Of a stretch of DNA of 64,000 nucleotides, positions 26,403-39,300 are shown in pieces (within the stretch, counting starts at the first letter, position 1; the number at the start of each line of letters is the position of its first letter). The position numbers and the translations under genes were made by a program. The notes beneath the pieces were generated by a model. It saw nothing but the letters and a program-made list of their open reading frames with translations. It was not told where the DNA came from and did not search any database. The stretch comes from Cavia porcellus (lineage: Eukaryota; Chordata; Mammalia; Rodentia; Caviidae): assembly GCF_034190915.1 (NCBI RefSeq), contig NW_026947546.1, positions 1,426,001 through 1,490,000 on the forward strand. The letters run 5' to 3'.

Positions 26403-29400
26403 ATGCTAAACCTAAACCCTAAACATAACCCTCACCCTAACGCTAACCCAAAACCTACCTCTAATCCCTATCCTAAACCTAACCCTAACCCTAAACCTAA
26501 CCCTAAACCGAACACTAACCGTAACCCTAAACATATCCTTAACCCTAACCCTCCCAACCTATAACCATAACCCTAAACCAAAGACTAACACTAACCCTAA
26601 CTTTAACACTTAACCCTAAACCTTAAACCTAACCCTAACATCTAACACTAAACCTATCCCTAAACAAAGCCTAACCATAACCCTAACCCTAACACTCTAA
26701 AACTAAGCCATACCTAAACGCTAACCCTATCAATAACACTAACCCTAGCCCTAACCCTAACTTCTAACTCTAACCCTAACCCTTACACTATCCCTAACAC
26801 TAAACCTAATGGTAACTGAAACCCTAACCCTAAAGCTAACCTCTAAACCTAAACCTAGCCTTTACCCTAACCCAAACCCCTACGCAAAATCTAACCCTAA
26901 CCCTAACCCTAAATCTCACACTAACCCTAAACCTAACGCTAACTCTAAACCTAAACTTAACCCTAACCCTAACCCTAACCGTAACCCTAACACTCACCTT
27001 AACCCTATCCCTAATCGCTAACCCTAACCATAACCATAACCCAAACACTAACACCAAAACACTAATTCTAATCATAACACAAAACCTCACCGTAACCTCA
27101 ACCCTAACCCTAGCTCTAATCCTAAACTTCTAACTCTAAACCTAACCCTAATCCTAACCCGAACCCTAACATTAACACCTACCCCTAACCCTAACCCTAT
27201 CCCCTAACCCTAACCCGAAACCTATCCCTAACCGTAAACCTAATGCTAACCCTATCCCTAACACTAAACCTATCAATAAACCGAACCCTAGCCCTAAAAC
27301 TATCCCTAAACCTAATCCTAGATCTGAGCCTAAAACTAACTCTAACTGTAAGCCTAACCCTAATCTATAACCCTAACCCTAACCCTACCCCTAAACTCAC
27401 TCTAACCCTATCCCTAATCCCTAACCCTAACCCTAACCCTATCCCTAACCGTAAACCTAATGCTAACCCTATCCCTAACCCTAACCCTATCAATAAACTA
27501 AACCCTAGTCCTAACTATCCCTAAACCTAATCCTAGAACAGAGCCTAACGCTAACTCTAACTGTAAACTTAACACTAATCCATAACCATAACCCTAACCC
27601 AAACCCTAAAACTCACTCTAACCCTATCCCTAATCCCTAACCCTAACCCTAACCCTAACCCAAACACAAACTCCGAAACCCTAACCCTAAACCTAACCCG
27701 AAACCTAATCCTAAACTTAACCCTAAACCTAAACCTAAACCTAACCATAACCCTAACCGTAACCCTAAGCCTAACCTTAACCCTAAAACTAACACGAACC
27801 AAAATTCATAACCCTAAACCTAACTCTAAACCTAACCCTAATCCCTAACCCTAACGATAAGCTTAAACCTAACCCTAAAACTAAACCCTATCCCTAATCG
27901 CGAACCCTAACTATAACCATAACCCAAACACTAACTCCAAAACCCTAACCCTCATCATAACACAACCCTACCTGTAATCCTAACCTTCTAACTCTAACCC
28001 TAACCCTAATATTAAAACGAACCCTAACACTAACACCTACCCCTAACCCTAACCCCTAACCCTAACCCTAAACCTATCCCTAACCGTAAAACTAATGCTA
28101 ACCCTATCCCTAACCCTAAACCTATCAATAAACTGAACCCTAGCCCTAAAACTATCCCTAACTCTAATCCTAGAACTGAGCCTAAAACTAACTCTAACTG
28201 TAAACCTAACCCTAAGCAATAACCCTAACCCTAACCCTACCCCTAAACTCACTCTAACCCTATCCCTAATCCCTAACCCTAACCCTAACCCTAACCCAAA
28301 CACTAACCCCGAAACCCTAATGCTAAACCTAACCCTAATATTAATCCTAACCTACTAACCCTAACCCTAACCCTAGCCCTACACCTAACGCTAAAACTAA
28401 CCCTAACCGAAACCCTAACCCTAACCCTAAGACTAACACTAACACCAAAGCCTAACCATAACCCTATCATTAAACCTAAAGCTAATGCTAACCCTGTCCC
28501 AAACCCTAACCCAGACAATAAACCTAACCCTAAACCTAAAACTATCCCTAACCCTAATCATAATACTGAGCCTAACACTAACCCTAAGCCTAACCCTAAC
28601 CCTAATTTCTAACTCTAACCCTAACCAGAACAGTAACCCTAGTCCATAACCCTAACATTAACCTTTACAATATCCCAAACCTAACCGTAACACTAACCCC
28701 TAAGCCTGACCCTAACCTTATCCCTAATCCCTAAGCCTAGCTCTAACAATAACACTAACCCTAACCATAACCCTAAACATAACTGTAAACCTAACCCTAA
28801 CCATAACCATATTCTTATCAGCTAACCCATAACCCTAACCAAAACCCGAACCCTAAACCTAACCCTAAACATAATAGTAACCCTGAACCTATCAGTCTTC
28901 CGAAGCCTAACCCTGACACTATCCCCAACACCTAACCCCTAAACGTAACCCTAACCTGCCCCTAACCCTAAACTTAAACGTAACCGTAAACCTAACCCTA
29001 ACCCTAACCCTAACCCTAACCCTAACCATTACCCTAACACTAACACTAATCCTAAACTCTAACACTAACACTTACCCTAACCCTAACCCTAAACTGTAAA
29101 ACCAAACCCTAACCCTAACACAAACCCTAACCCAAAATCTAAACCTGACCCTAACCTAAATCCTAACCCTAACCCTAACCCATAAAAATAACGCGAACCC
29201 TAACCATAACCCTAACCCTAATACCAACTTCTAAACTTAACCCTAACCCTAATCATAACCCTAAGACTAAATCTCACCCTAAACTCTAACACTAACCCTA
29301 AACGTAACCCTAACCCTAAACCTAAACCATATCATAACCCTAAACCAAACACTAAACCTAACCCAAAACCTAACCCTAACACTAAACCTAATCCTAAAAC

Positions 29401-29973
29401 CTAACCCTAACCCTAACACTAAGCCTAACTCTAAAACTAACCATAACCCTAACCTTAACCTTAACCCTAAACCCAAACCTATCCCTAAACCTGACCCTAA
29501 ACCTAACCCTAATCTAACCCTAACCCTAACCATAACTCTAAACTTTACCTTTACCCTAAACTCTAACCCTAACGCTAACCCTAACCATAATCTCTAACTC
29601 TAAACTCTAACAATAAACCTAACCCTAAACCGAACGATAAACCTAAACCTAACCTTAACGCTAACCATAACGCTAACCCTAACCGTAACCCTGGTTTTAA
29701 CCCTAAGCCGAATACTAACACTAATCCATAACCCTAACCTTAAACCTTATCATAACCCTAACACTAAATGTAAAACTATCCCCTAACCCTAACACTAACC
29801 CTATCCGTAATCCCTAACCCTAATCCTAACCCTAACACTAAAACTAGCCGTAACCCTAAATGTAACACCAACACTAAACGTAACCCTAAACATAACCTTA
29901 ACCATATCCTTAACACCTAACCCCTAACCCTACACAAACCCTAAACCTAACCATAACCCTAACACTAACACTA
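26403..29973 (+). repeat. Family II unit 10 (3,571 bp), extra A-A' fusion
   Basis: Module A (from 27243) is followed at about 27425-27445 by a second CCGTAAACCTAATGCTAA start and then A' sequence carrying the distinctive CTAGTCCTAACTATCCC shortening near 27513. Another second C-end, A (28049-28303, reverse open frame), A'' and the landmark (28894) follow. The unit therefore has a partial A/A' duplication. E and B are normal. Confidence 0.8.
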
Positions 29974-32900
29974 ATGCTAACCCTAAACCCTAACCATAAC
30001 CCTCACCCTAACGCTAACCCAAAACCTACCTGTAATCCCTATCCTAAACCTAACCCTAACCCTAAACCTAACCCTAAACAGAACACTAACCGTAACCCTA
30101 AACATAACCTTAACCCTAACCCTCCCTACCTATAACCATAACCCTAAACCAAAGTCTAACACTAACCCTAACTTTAACACTTAACCCTAAACCTTAAACC
30201 TAACCTAACATCTAACACTAAACCTATCCCTAAACAAAGCCTAACCATAACCCTAACCCTAACACTCTAAAACTAAGCCATACCGAAACGCTAACCCTAT
30301 CAATAACACTAACCCTAGCCCTAACCCTAACTTCTAACTCTAACCCTAACCCTTACACTATCCCTAACACTAAACCTAACCGTAACTGAAACCCTAACCC
30401 TAAAGCTAACCTCTAACCCTAAAGCTAGCCCTGACCCTAAACCAAACCCCTACGCAAAACCTAACCCTAACACTAACCCTAAACCTCACACTAACCCTAA
30501 ACCTAACCCTAACCCTAAACCTAACCTTAACCCTAACCCTAACCCTAACCATAACCCTAACACTCACCCTAACCCTATCCCTAATCGCTAACCCTAACCA
30601 TAACCATAACCCAAACACTAACACCAAAACCCTAACCCTAATCATAACACAAAACCTCACCGTAACCCTAACCCTAAACCTAGCTCTAATCCTAACCTTC
30701 TAGCCCTGACCCTAACCCTAATCCTAACCCTAACCCTAACACCTAACCCTAACCCTAACACCTAACCCTAACCCTCACCCTATCCCTAACCGTAAATCTA
30801 ATGCTAACCCTATCCCTAAACCTAACCCTATCAATAAACTAAAGCCTAGCCCTAAAACTATCCCTAAACCTAATCCTAGAACTGAGCCTAACGCTAACTC
30901 TAACTGTAAACTTAACACTAATCCATAACCATAACCCTAACCCAAACCCTAAAACTCACTCTAACCCTATCCCTAATCCCTAACCATAACCCTAACCCTA
31001 ACACAAACACTAACCCCGAAACCCTAACCCTAAACCTAACCCGAACCCTAATCCTAAACTTAACCGTAAACCTAACCTTAAACCTAACCCTAACCTAACC
31101 GTAACCCTAAGCCTAACCTTAACCCTAAAACTAACACGAACCCAAATTCATAACCCTAAACCTAACTCTAAACATAACCCTAATCCCTAATCCTAACGAT
31201 AAGCCTAAACCTAACCTTAAACCTAAACCCTATCCCTAATCGCTAAACCTAACTATAACAATAACCCAAACACTAACTCCAAAACCCTAACCCTAATCGT
31301 AACACAACCCTAGCTCTATTCCTAACCTCCTAACTCGAACCCTAAACCTAATCCTAAACCGAAACCTAACACTAACACCTACCCCTATCCCTAACCCCTA
31401 ACCCAAACACTAACACTATCCCTAACCGTAAACCTAATGCTAACCCTATCCCTAACACTAAACCTATCAATAAACCGAACCCTAGCCCTAAAACTGTCCC
31501 TAACCCTAATCCTAGATCTGAGCCTAAAACTAAGTCTAACTGTAAACCTAACCCTAATCTATAACCCTAACCCTAACCCTACACCTAAACTCACTCTAAC
31601 CCTATCCCTAATCCCTAACCCTATCCCTAACCGTAAACTTAATGCTAACCCTATCCCTAACTCTAACCCTATCAATAAACTAAACCCTAGTCCTAACTAT
31701 CCCTAAACCTAATCCTAGAACTGAGCCTAACGCTAACTCTAACTGTAAACTTAACACTAATCCATAACCATAACCCTAACACAAACCCTAAAACTCACTC
31801 TAACCCTATCCCTAATCCCTAACCCTAAGCCTAACCCTAACCCAAACACTAACGCCGAAACCCTAACCCTAAACCTAACCCGAACCCTAATCCTAAACTT
31901 AACCCTAAACCTAACCCTAAACCTAACCATAACCCTAACCATAACCCTAAGCCTAACCTTTACCCTAAAACTAACACGAACCCAAATTCATAACCCTAAA
32001 CCCTAAACCTTAAACCTAACCCTAACATCTAACACTAAACCTATCCCTAAACAAAGCCTAACCATAACACTAACCCTAACACTCTAAAACTAAGCCATAC
32101 CGAAACGCTAACCCTATCAATAACACTAATCCTAGCCCTAACCCTAACTTCTAACTCTAACCCAAACCCTTACACTATCCCTAACACTAAACCTAACCGT
32201 AACTGAAACCCTAACACTAAAGCTAACCTCTAAACCTAAACCTAGCCCTTACCCTAAACCAAACCCCTACGCAAAACCTAAACCTAACCCTAAACCTAAA
32301 CCTCACACTGACCCTAAACCTAACCCTAACCCTAAACCTAACCTTAACCCTAACCCTAACCCTAACCGTACCCCTAAAACTCACCCTAAACCTATCCGTA
32401 ATCGCTAACCCTAACCATAACCATAACCTAAACACTAATACCAAAACCCTAACCCTAATCATAACACAAAACCTCACCGTAACCCTAACCCTAACCCTAG
32501 CTCTAATCCTAACCTTCTAGCCCTGACCCTAATCCTAATCCTAACCCTAACCCTAACACCTAACTCTAACCCTAACACCTAACCCTAACCCTCACCCTAT
32601 CCCTAACCGTAAATCTAATGCTAACCCTATTCCTAAACCTAACCCTATCAATAAACTAAAGCCTAGCCCTAAAACTATCCCTAAACCTAATCCTAGAACT
32701 GGGCCTAACGCTAACTCTATCTGTAAACTTAACACTAATCCATAACCATAACCCTAACCCAAACCCTAAAACTCACTCTAACCCTATCCCTAATCCCTAA
32801 CCCTAACCCTAACCCTAACACAAACACTAACCCCGAAACCCTAACCCTAAAACTAATCCGAACCCTAATCCTAAACTGAACCCTAAACCTAACACTAAAC

Positions 32901-34469
32901 CTAACCATAAACCTAACCGTAACCTTAAGCCTAACCTTAACCCTAAAACTAACACGAACACATATTCATAACCCTAAACCTAACTCTAAACCTAACCCTA
33001 ATCCCTAACCCTAACGATAAGCTTAAACCTAACCCTAAACCTAAACCCTATCCCTAATCGCTAACCCTTACTATAACCATAACACAAACACTAACTCCAA
33101 AACATTAACCCTAATCGTAACACAACCCTAGCTCTACCTCTAACCTTCTAACTCTAACCCTAACCCTAATCCTAAACCGAAACCAAACACTAACATCTAC
33201 CCCTAACACTAACGCCTAACCCAAACCCTAACACTATCCCTAACCGTAAACCTAATGCTAACCCTATCCCTAACACTAAACCTATCAATAAACCGAACCC
33301 TAGGCCTAAAACTATCCCTAACCCTAAGCCTAGAACTGAGCCTAAAACTAACTCTAACTGTAAGCCTAACCCTAATCCATAACCCTAAACCTAACCCTAC
33401 CCCTAAACTCACTCTAACACTATCCGTAAACCTTAACGCTAATCCTAACCCTATCCCTAACCGTAAACCTAATGCTAACCCTAACCCTAACTCTAAACCT
33501 AACCCTAACCCTAACCCTAACCCTAACCAATACCCTAACACTAACACTAATCCTAAACTCTAACACTAACACTTACCCTAACCCTAACCCTAAACTGTAA
33601 AACCAAACCGTAACCCTAATACAAACCCTAACCGAAAATCTAAACCTAACCCTAACCTAAATCCTAACCCTAACCCTAACCCTAACCCATAACAATAACC
33701 CTAACCCTAACCGTAACCCTAACCCTAACACTAACTTCTAACCTTAACCCTAACCCTAATCATAACCCTAAGACTAAATCTCACCCTAAACTCTAACACT
33801 AACCCTAAACGTAACCCTAAACCATATCATAACCCTAAACCTAACACTAAACCTAACCCAAAACCTAACCCTAACACTAAACCTAATCCTAAAACCTAAC
33901 CCTAACCCTAACACTAAGCCTAACTCTAAAACTAACCATAACCCTAATCTTAACCTTAACCCTAACCCCAACCCTATCCCTAAACCTGACACTAAACCTA
34001 ACCCTAATCTAACCCTAACCCTAACCATAACCCTAAACTTTACCTTTACCCTAAACTCAAACCCTAACGCTAACCCTAACCCTAATCTCTAACTCTAAAC
34101 GCTAACAATAAACCTAACCCTAAACCGAACCATAAACCTAAATCTAACCTTAACCCTAACCATAACGCTAACCCTAACGGTAACCCTGGTTTTAACACTA
34201 TGCACAATACTAACACTAATCCATAACCCTAACCTTAACCCTTACCATAACCCTAACACTAAATGTAAAACTAGCCCCTAACCCTAACATTAACCCTATC
34301 CGTAATCCTTAACCCTAATCCTAACCCTAACACTAAAACTAGCCATAACCCTAAATGTAACACCAACACTAAACGTAACCCTAAACATAACCTTAACCAT
34401 ATCCTTAACACCTAACCCCTAACCCTAACCCAAAACCTAAACCTAACCATAACCCTAACCCTAACACTA
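29974..34469 (+). repeat. Family II unit 11 (4,496 bp), chimeric
   Basis: This unit contains one full D (30120-30460), A', A (from 31437) and the same A-A' fusion as the previous unit (CTAGTCCTAACTATCCC near 31686). The A' tail then jumps near 32000 into the middle of a second, left-truncated D. A second C-end, A' and A (33209-33547) follow. Near 33470-33530 A is joined through perfect hexamers to E. No landmark is present. At least three exchange events are needed to explain it. Confidence 0.8.
32004..32280 (+). repeat. Left-truncated copy of module D at a chimeric junction
   Basis: The A' tail CCCAAATTCATAACCCTAAA normally continues CCTAACTCTAAACC. Here it continues as CCCTAAACCTTAAACC, which is internal D sequence, and then runs through TAAACAAAGCC and ACTAAGCCATACCG to CTACGCAAAAC. 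The left third of D (CCTCCCTACC and AAAGTCTAAC) is absent. The joint lies within a short shared CCCTAAACC. Confidence 0.82.
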
Positions 34470-36376
34470 ATGCTAACCCTAAACCCTAACCATAACCCTC
34501 ACCCTAACGCTAACCCAAAACCTACCTCTAATCCCTATCCTAAACCTAACCCTAACCCTAAACCTAACCCTAAACCGAACACTAACCGTAACCCTAAACA
34601 TAACCTTAACCCTAACCCTCCCTACCTATAACCATAACCCTAAACCAAAGTCTAACACTAACCCTAACTTTAACACTTAACCCTAAACCTTAAACCTAAC
34701 CCTAACATCTAACACTAAACCTATCCCGAAACAAAGCCTAACCATAACACTAACCCTAACACTCTAAAACTAAGCCATACCGAAACGCTAACCCTATCAA
34801 TAACAATAACCCTAGCCTTGACCCTAACTTCTAACTCTAACCCTAACCCTTACACTATCCTTAACACTAAACCTAACCGTAACTGAAACCCTAACCCTAA
34901 AGCTAACCTCTAAACCGAAACCTAGCCCTTACCCTAAACCAAAACCCTACGCAAAACCTAAACCTAACCCTAACCCTAAACCTCACACTGACCCTAAACC
35001 TAACCCTAACCCTAAACCTAACCTTAACCCTAACCCTAACCCTAACCCTAACCTCCTAACTCTAACCCTAACGCTAATCCTAAACCGAAACCAAACACTA
35101 ACATCTACCCCTAACCCTAACCCCTAAACCAAACACTAACACTATCCCTAACCGTAAACCTAATGCTAACCCTATCCCTAACCCTAAACCTATCAATAAA
35201 CCTAACCCTAGCCCTAAAACTATCCCTAATCCTAAGCCTAGAAGTGAGCCTAAAACTAACTCTAACTGTAAACCTAACCTAATCCATAACCCTAAACCTA
35301 ACCCTACCCCTAAACTCAATCTAACACTATCCCTAAACCCTAACGCTAAACCTAACCCTATCCCTAACCGTAAACCTAATGCTAACCCTAGCCCTAACCC
35401 TAACCCTAACCCTAACCCTAACCATTACCCTAACACTAACACTAATCCTAAACTGTAACACTAACACTTACCCTAACCCTAACCCAAAACTGTAAAACCA
35501 AACCATAACCCTAATACAAACCCTAACCGAAAATCTAAACCTAACCCTAACCTAAATCCTAAACCTAACCCTAACCCTAACCCATAACAATAACCCTAAC
35601 CCTAACCATAACCCTAACCCTAACACTAACTTCTAACCTTAACCCTAACCCTAATCATAACCCTAAGACTAAATCTCACCCTAAACTCTAACACTAACCC
35701 TAAACGTAACCCTAACCCTAAACCTAAACGATATCATAACCCTAAACCTAACACTAAACCTAACCCAAAACCTAACCCTAACACTAAACTTAATCCTAAA
35801 TCCTAACCCTAACCCTAACACTAAGCCTAACTCTAAAACTAACCATAACCCTAAACTTAACCTTAACCCTAACCCCAACCCTATCCCTAAACCTGACCCT
35901 AAACCTAACCCTAATCTAACCCTAACCCTAACCATAACCCTAAACTTTACCTTTACCCTAAACATTAACCCGAATGCTAACACTAACCCTAATCTCTAAC
36001 TCTAAATGCTAACAATAAACCTAACCCTAAACCGAACCATAAACCTAAACCTAACCTTGACCCTAACCATAACGCTAACCCTAACCGTAATCCTGGTTTT
36101 AACCCTAAGCAGAATACTAACACTAATCCATAACCCTAACCTTAACACTTACCATAACCCTAACACTAAATGTAAAACTAGCCCCTAACCCTAACACTAA
36201 CCCTATCCGTAATCCCTAACCCTAATCCTAACCCTAACACTAAAAGTAGCCGCACCCCTAAAAGTAACACCAACACTAAACGTAACCCTAAACATAACCT
36301 TAACCATATCCTTAACACCTAACCCCTAACCCTAACCCAAACCCTAAACCTAACCATAACCCTAACACTAACACTG
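34470..36376 (+). repeat. Family II unit 12 (1,907 bp), doubly deleted
   Basis: C and D are intact to about 34960. Near 35030-35055 the C segment passes through plain hexamers directly to CCTCCTAACTCTAACC, which belongs just before A, so C-end and A' are lost. A (35098-35319 reverse frame) then passes near 35385-35430 through CCGTAAACCTAATGCTAA and five perfect hexamers into E, losing A'' and the landmark. B follows. Confidence 0.82.
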
Positions 36377-39300
36377 ATGCTAACCCTAAACCCTAAACCA
36401 TAACCCTACACTCTAACGCTGACACAAAACCTACCTCTAATCCCTATTCTAAACTTAACCCTAACCCTAAACCTAACCCTAAACTGAACACTAACCGTAA
36501 ACCTAAACATAACCTTAACCCTAACCCTCCCTACCTGTAACCATAACCCTAAACCAAAGTCTAACACTAACCCAAACTTTAACACTTAAACCTAAACCTT
36601 AACCCTAACCCTAACATCTAACACTAAACATATCCCTAAACAAAGCCTAACCATAAACCTAACCCTATCACTCAAAAACTAACCCATACCGAAACCCCAA
36701 CCCTATCAATAACACTAACCCTAGCCCTAACCCTAACTTCTAACTCTAACCCAAACCCTTACACTATCCCTAACACTGAACCTAACCCTAACTGAAACCC
36801 TAACCCTAAAGCTAAACTCTAGCCCTAACCCTAGCCCTTACCCTAACCCAAACTCCTACGCAAAACCTAACCATAACCCTAACCCTAAAGCTCACACTAA
36901 CACTAAACCTAACCCTAACACTAACCATAAAAGTAACCCAAACACTAACACCAAAACCCTAACCCTAATCATAACACAAAACCTCACCGTAACCCTAACC
37001 CTAACCCTAGCTCTAATCCTAACCTTCTAACCCTAACCCTAATCCTAACCCTAACCCTAACACCTAACCCTAACGCTAAAACCTAACCCTAACCCTAACC
37101 CTATCCCTAACCGTAAACCTAATGCTAACCCTATCTCTAACCCTAACCCTATCAATAAACTAAACCCTAGCCCTAAAACTATCCCTAAACCTAATCCTAG
37201 AACTGAGCCTAATGCTAACTCTAACTGTAAACGTAACGCTAATCCAAAACCATAACCCTAACCCAAACCCTAAAACTCACTCTAACCCTATCCCTAAGCT
37301 CTAACCCTAACCCTAACCCAAACACTAACACCGAATCCCTAACCCTAAACCTAACCCGAACCCTAATCCTAAACTTAACCCTAACCCTAAACCTAAACCT
37401 AACAATAACCCTAACCGTAAACCTAAGCCTAACCCTTACCCTAACACTAACACGAACACAAATTCATAACCCTAAACCTAACTCTAACACTAACCCTAAT
37501 CCCTAACCCTTATGATAAGCCTAACCCTAACCCAAAACCTAAACCATATCCCTAATCGCTAACCGTAACTATAACCACAAGCCAAACACTAACACCAAAA
37601 CCCTAATTCTAATCATAACACAAAACCTCACCGTAACCCTAACACTAACCCTAGCTCTAATCCTAACCTTCTAACTCTAAACCTAACCCTAACCCTAACC
37701 CTAACCCTAACACTCACCCTAACACTATCCCTAATCGCTAACCCTAACCATAACCATAACCCAAACACTAACACAAAAACCCTAACCCTAATCATAACAC
37801 AAAACCTCACCGTAACCCTAACAATAACCCTAGCTCTAATCCTAACCTTCTATCCCTGACCTTAACCCTAATCCTAACCCTAACCCTAACACCTAAACCT
37901 AACCCTAACACCTAAACCTAACTCTATCCCTATCCCTAACCGTAAACCTAATGCTAACCCTATCCCTAACCCTAACCCTATCAATAAACTAAACCCTAGC
38001 CCTAAAACTATCCCTAAACCTAATCCTAGAACTGAGCCTAACGCTAACTCTAACAGTAAACTTAACGGTAATCCATAACCTTAACCCTAACCCAAACCCT
38101 AAAACTCACTCTAACCCTATCAATAATCCCTCACCCTAACCCTAACCCTAACCCAAACACTAACCCGGAAACCCTAACCCTAAACTTAACCCGAACCCTA
38201 ATCCTAAACTTAACCCTAACCCTAACCCGAAACCTAACCATAACCCTAACCGTAACCCTAAGCCTAACCCTAACCCTAGCACTAACACAAACACAAATTC
38301 ATAACCCTAAAACTAACTCTAACCCTAACCCTAATCCCTAACCCTTACGATAAGCCTAACCCTAACCCAAAACCTAAACCCTATCCCTAATCGCTAACCG
38401 TAACCATAACCATAACCCAAACACTAACACCAAAACCCTAATTCTAATCATAACACAAAACCTCACCGTAACACTAACCCGAACCCTAGCTCTAATCCTA
38501 ACCTTCTAGCCCTGACCCTAAGCCTAATCCTAACCCTAACCCTAACACCTAACCCTAACGCTAACACCTAACCCTAACCCTAACCCTATCACTAACCGGA
38601 AACCTAATGCTAACCCTATCTGTAACCCTAACCCTATCAATAAACTAAACCCTAGCCCTAAAACTATCCCTAAACCTAATACTAGAACTGAGCCTAACGC
38701 TAACTCTAACTGAAAACTTAACGCTAGTCCATAACCATAACCCTAACCCAAACCCTAAAACTCACTCTAACCCTATCCCTAATCTCTAACACTAACCCTA
38801 ACTCTAACACAAACACTAACCCCGAATCCCTAACCCTAAACCTAACCCGAACCCTAATCCTAAAGTTAACCCTAACCCTAACCCTAAATCTAACCATAAC
38901 CCTAACCGTAACCCTAAGCCTAACCCTAACCCTAACACTAACAAAAACACAAATTCATAACCCTAAACCTAACTCTAACCCTAACCATAATTCCTAACCC
39001 TTACGAAAAGCCTAACCCTAACCCAAAACCTAAACCCTATCCCTAATCGCTAACCGTAACCATAACCGTAACCCAAACACTAACACCAAAACCCTAATTC
39101 TAATCATAACACAAAACCTCACCGTAACCCTAACCCTAACCCTAGCTCTAATCCTAACCTTCTAACTCTAAACCTAACCCTAATCCTAACCCGAACCCTA
39201 ACACTAACACCTACCCATAACCCTAACCCTAACCCCTACACCTAACCCTAACCCTAACCCCTAACCCTATCCCTAACCGTAAACCTAATGCTAACCCTAT

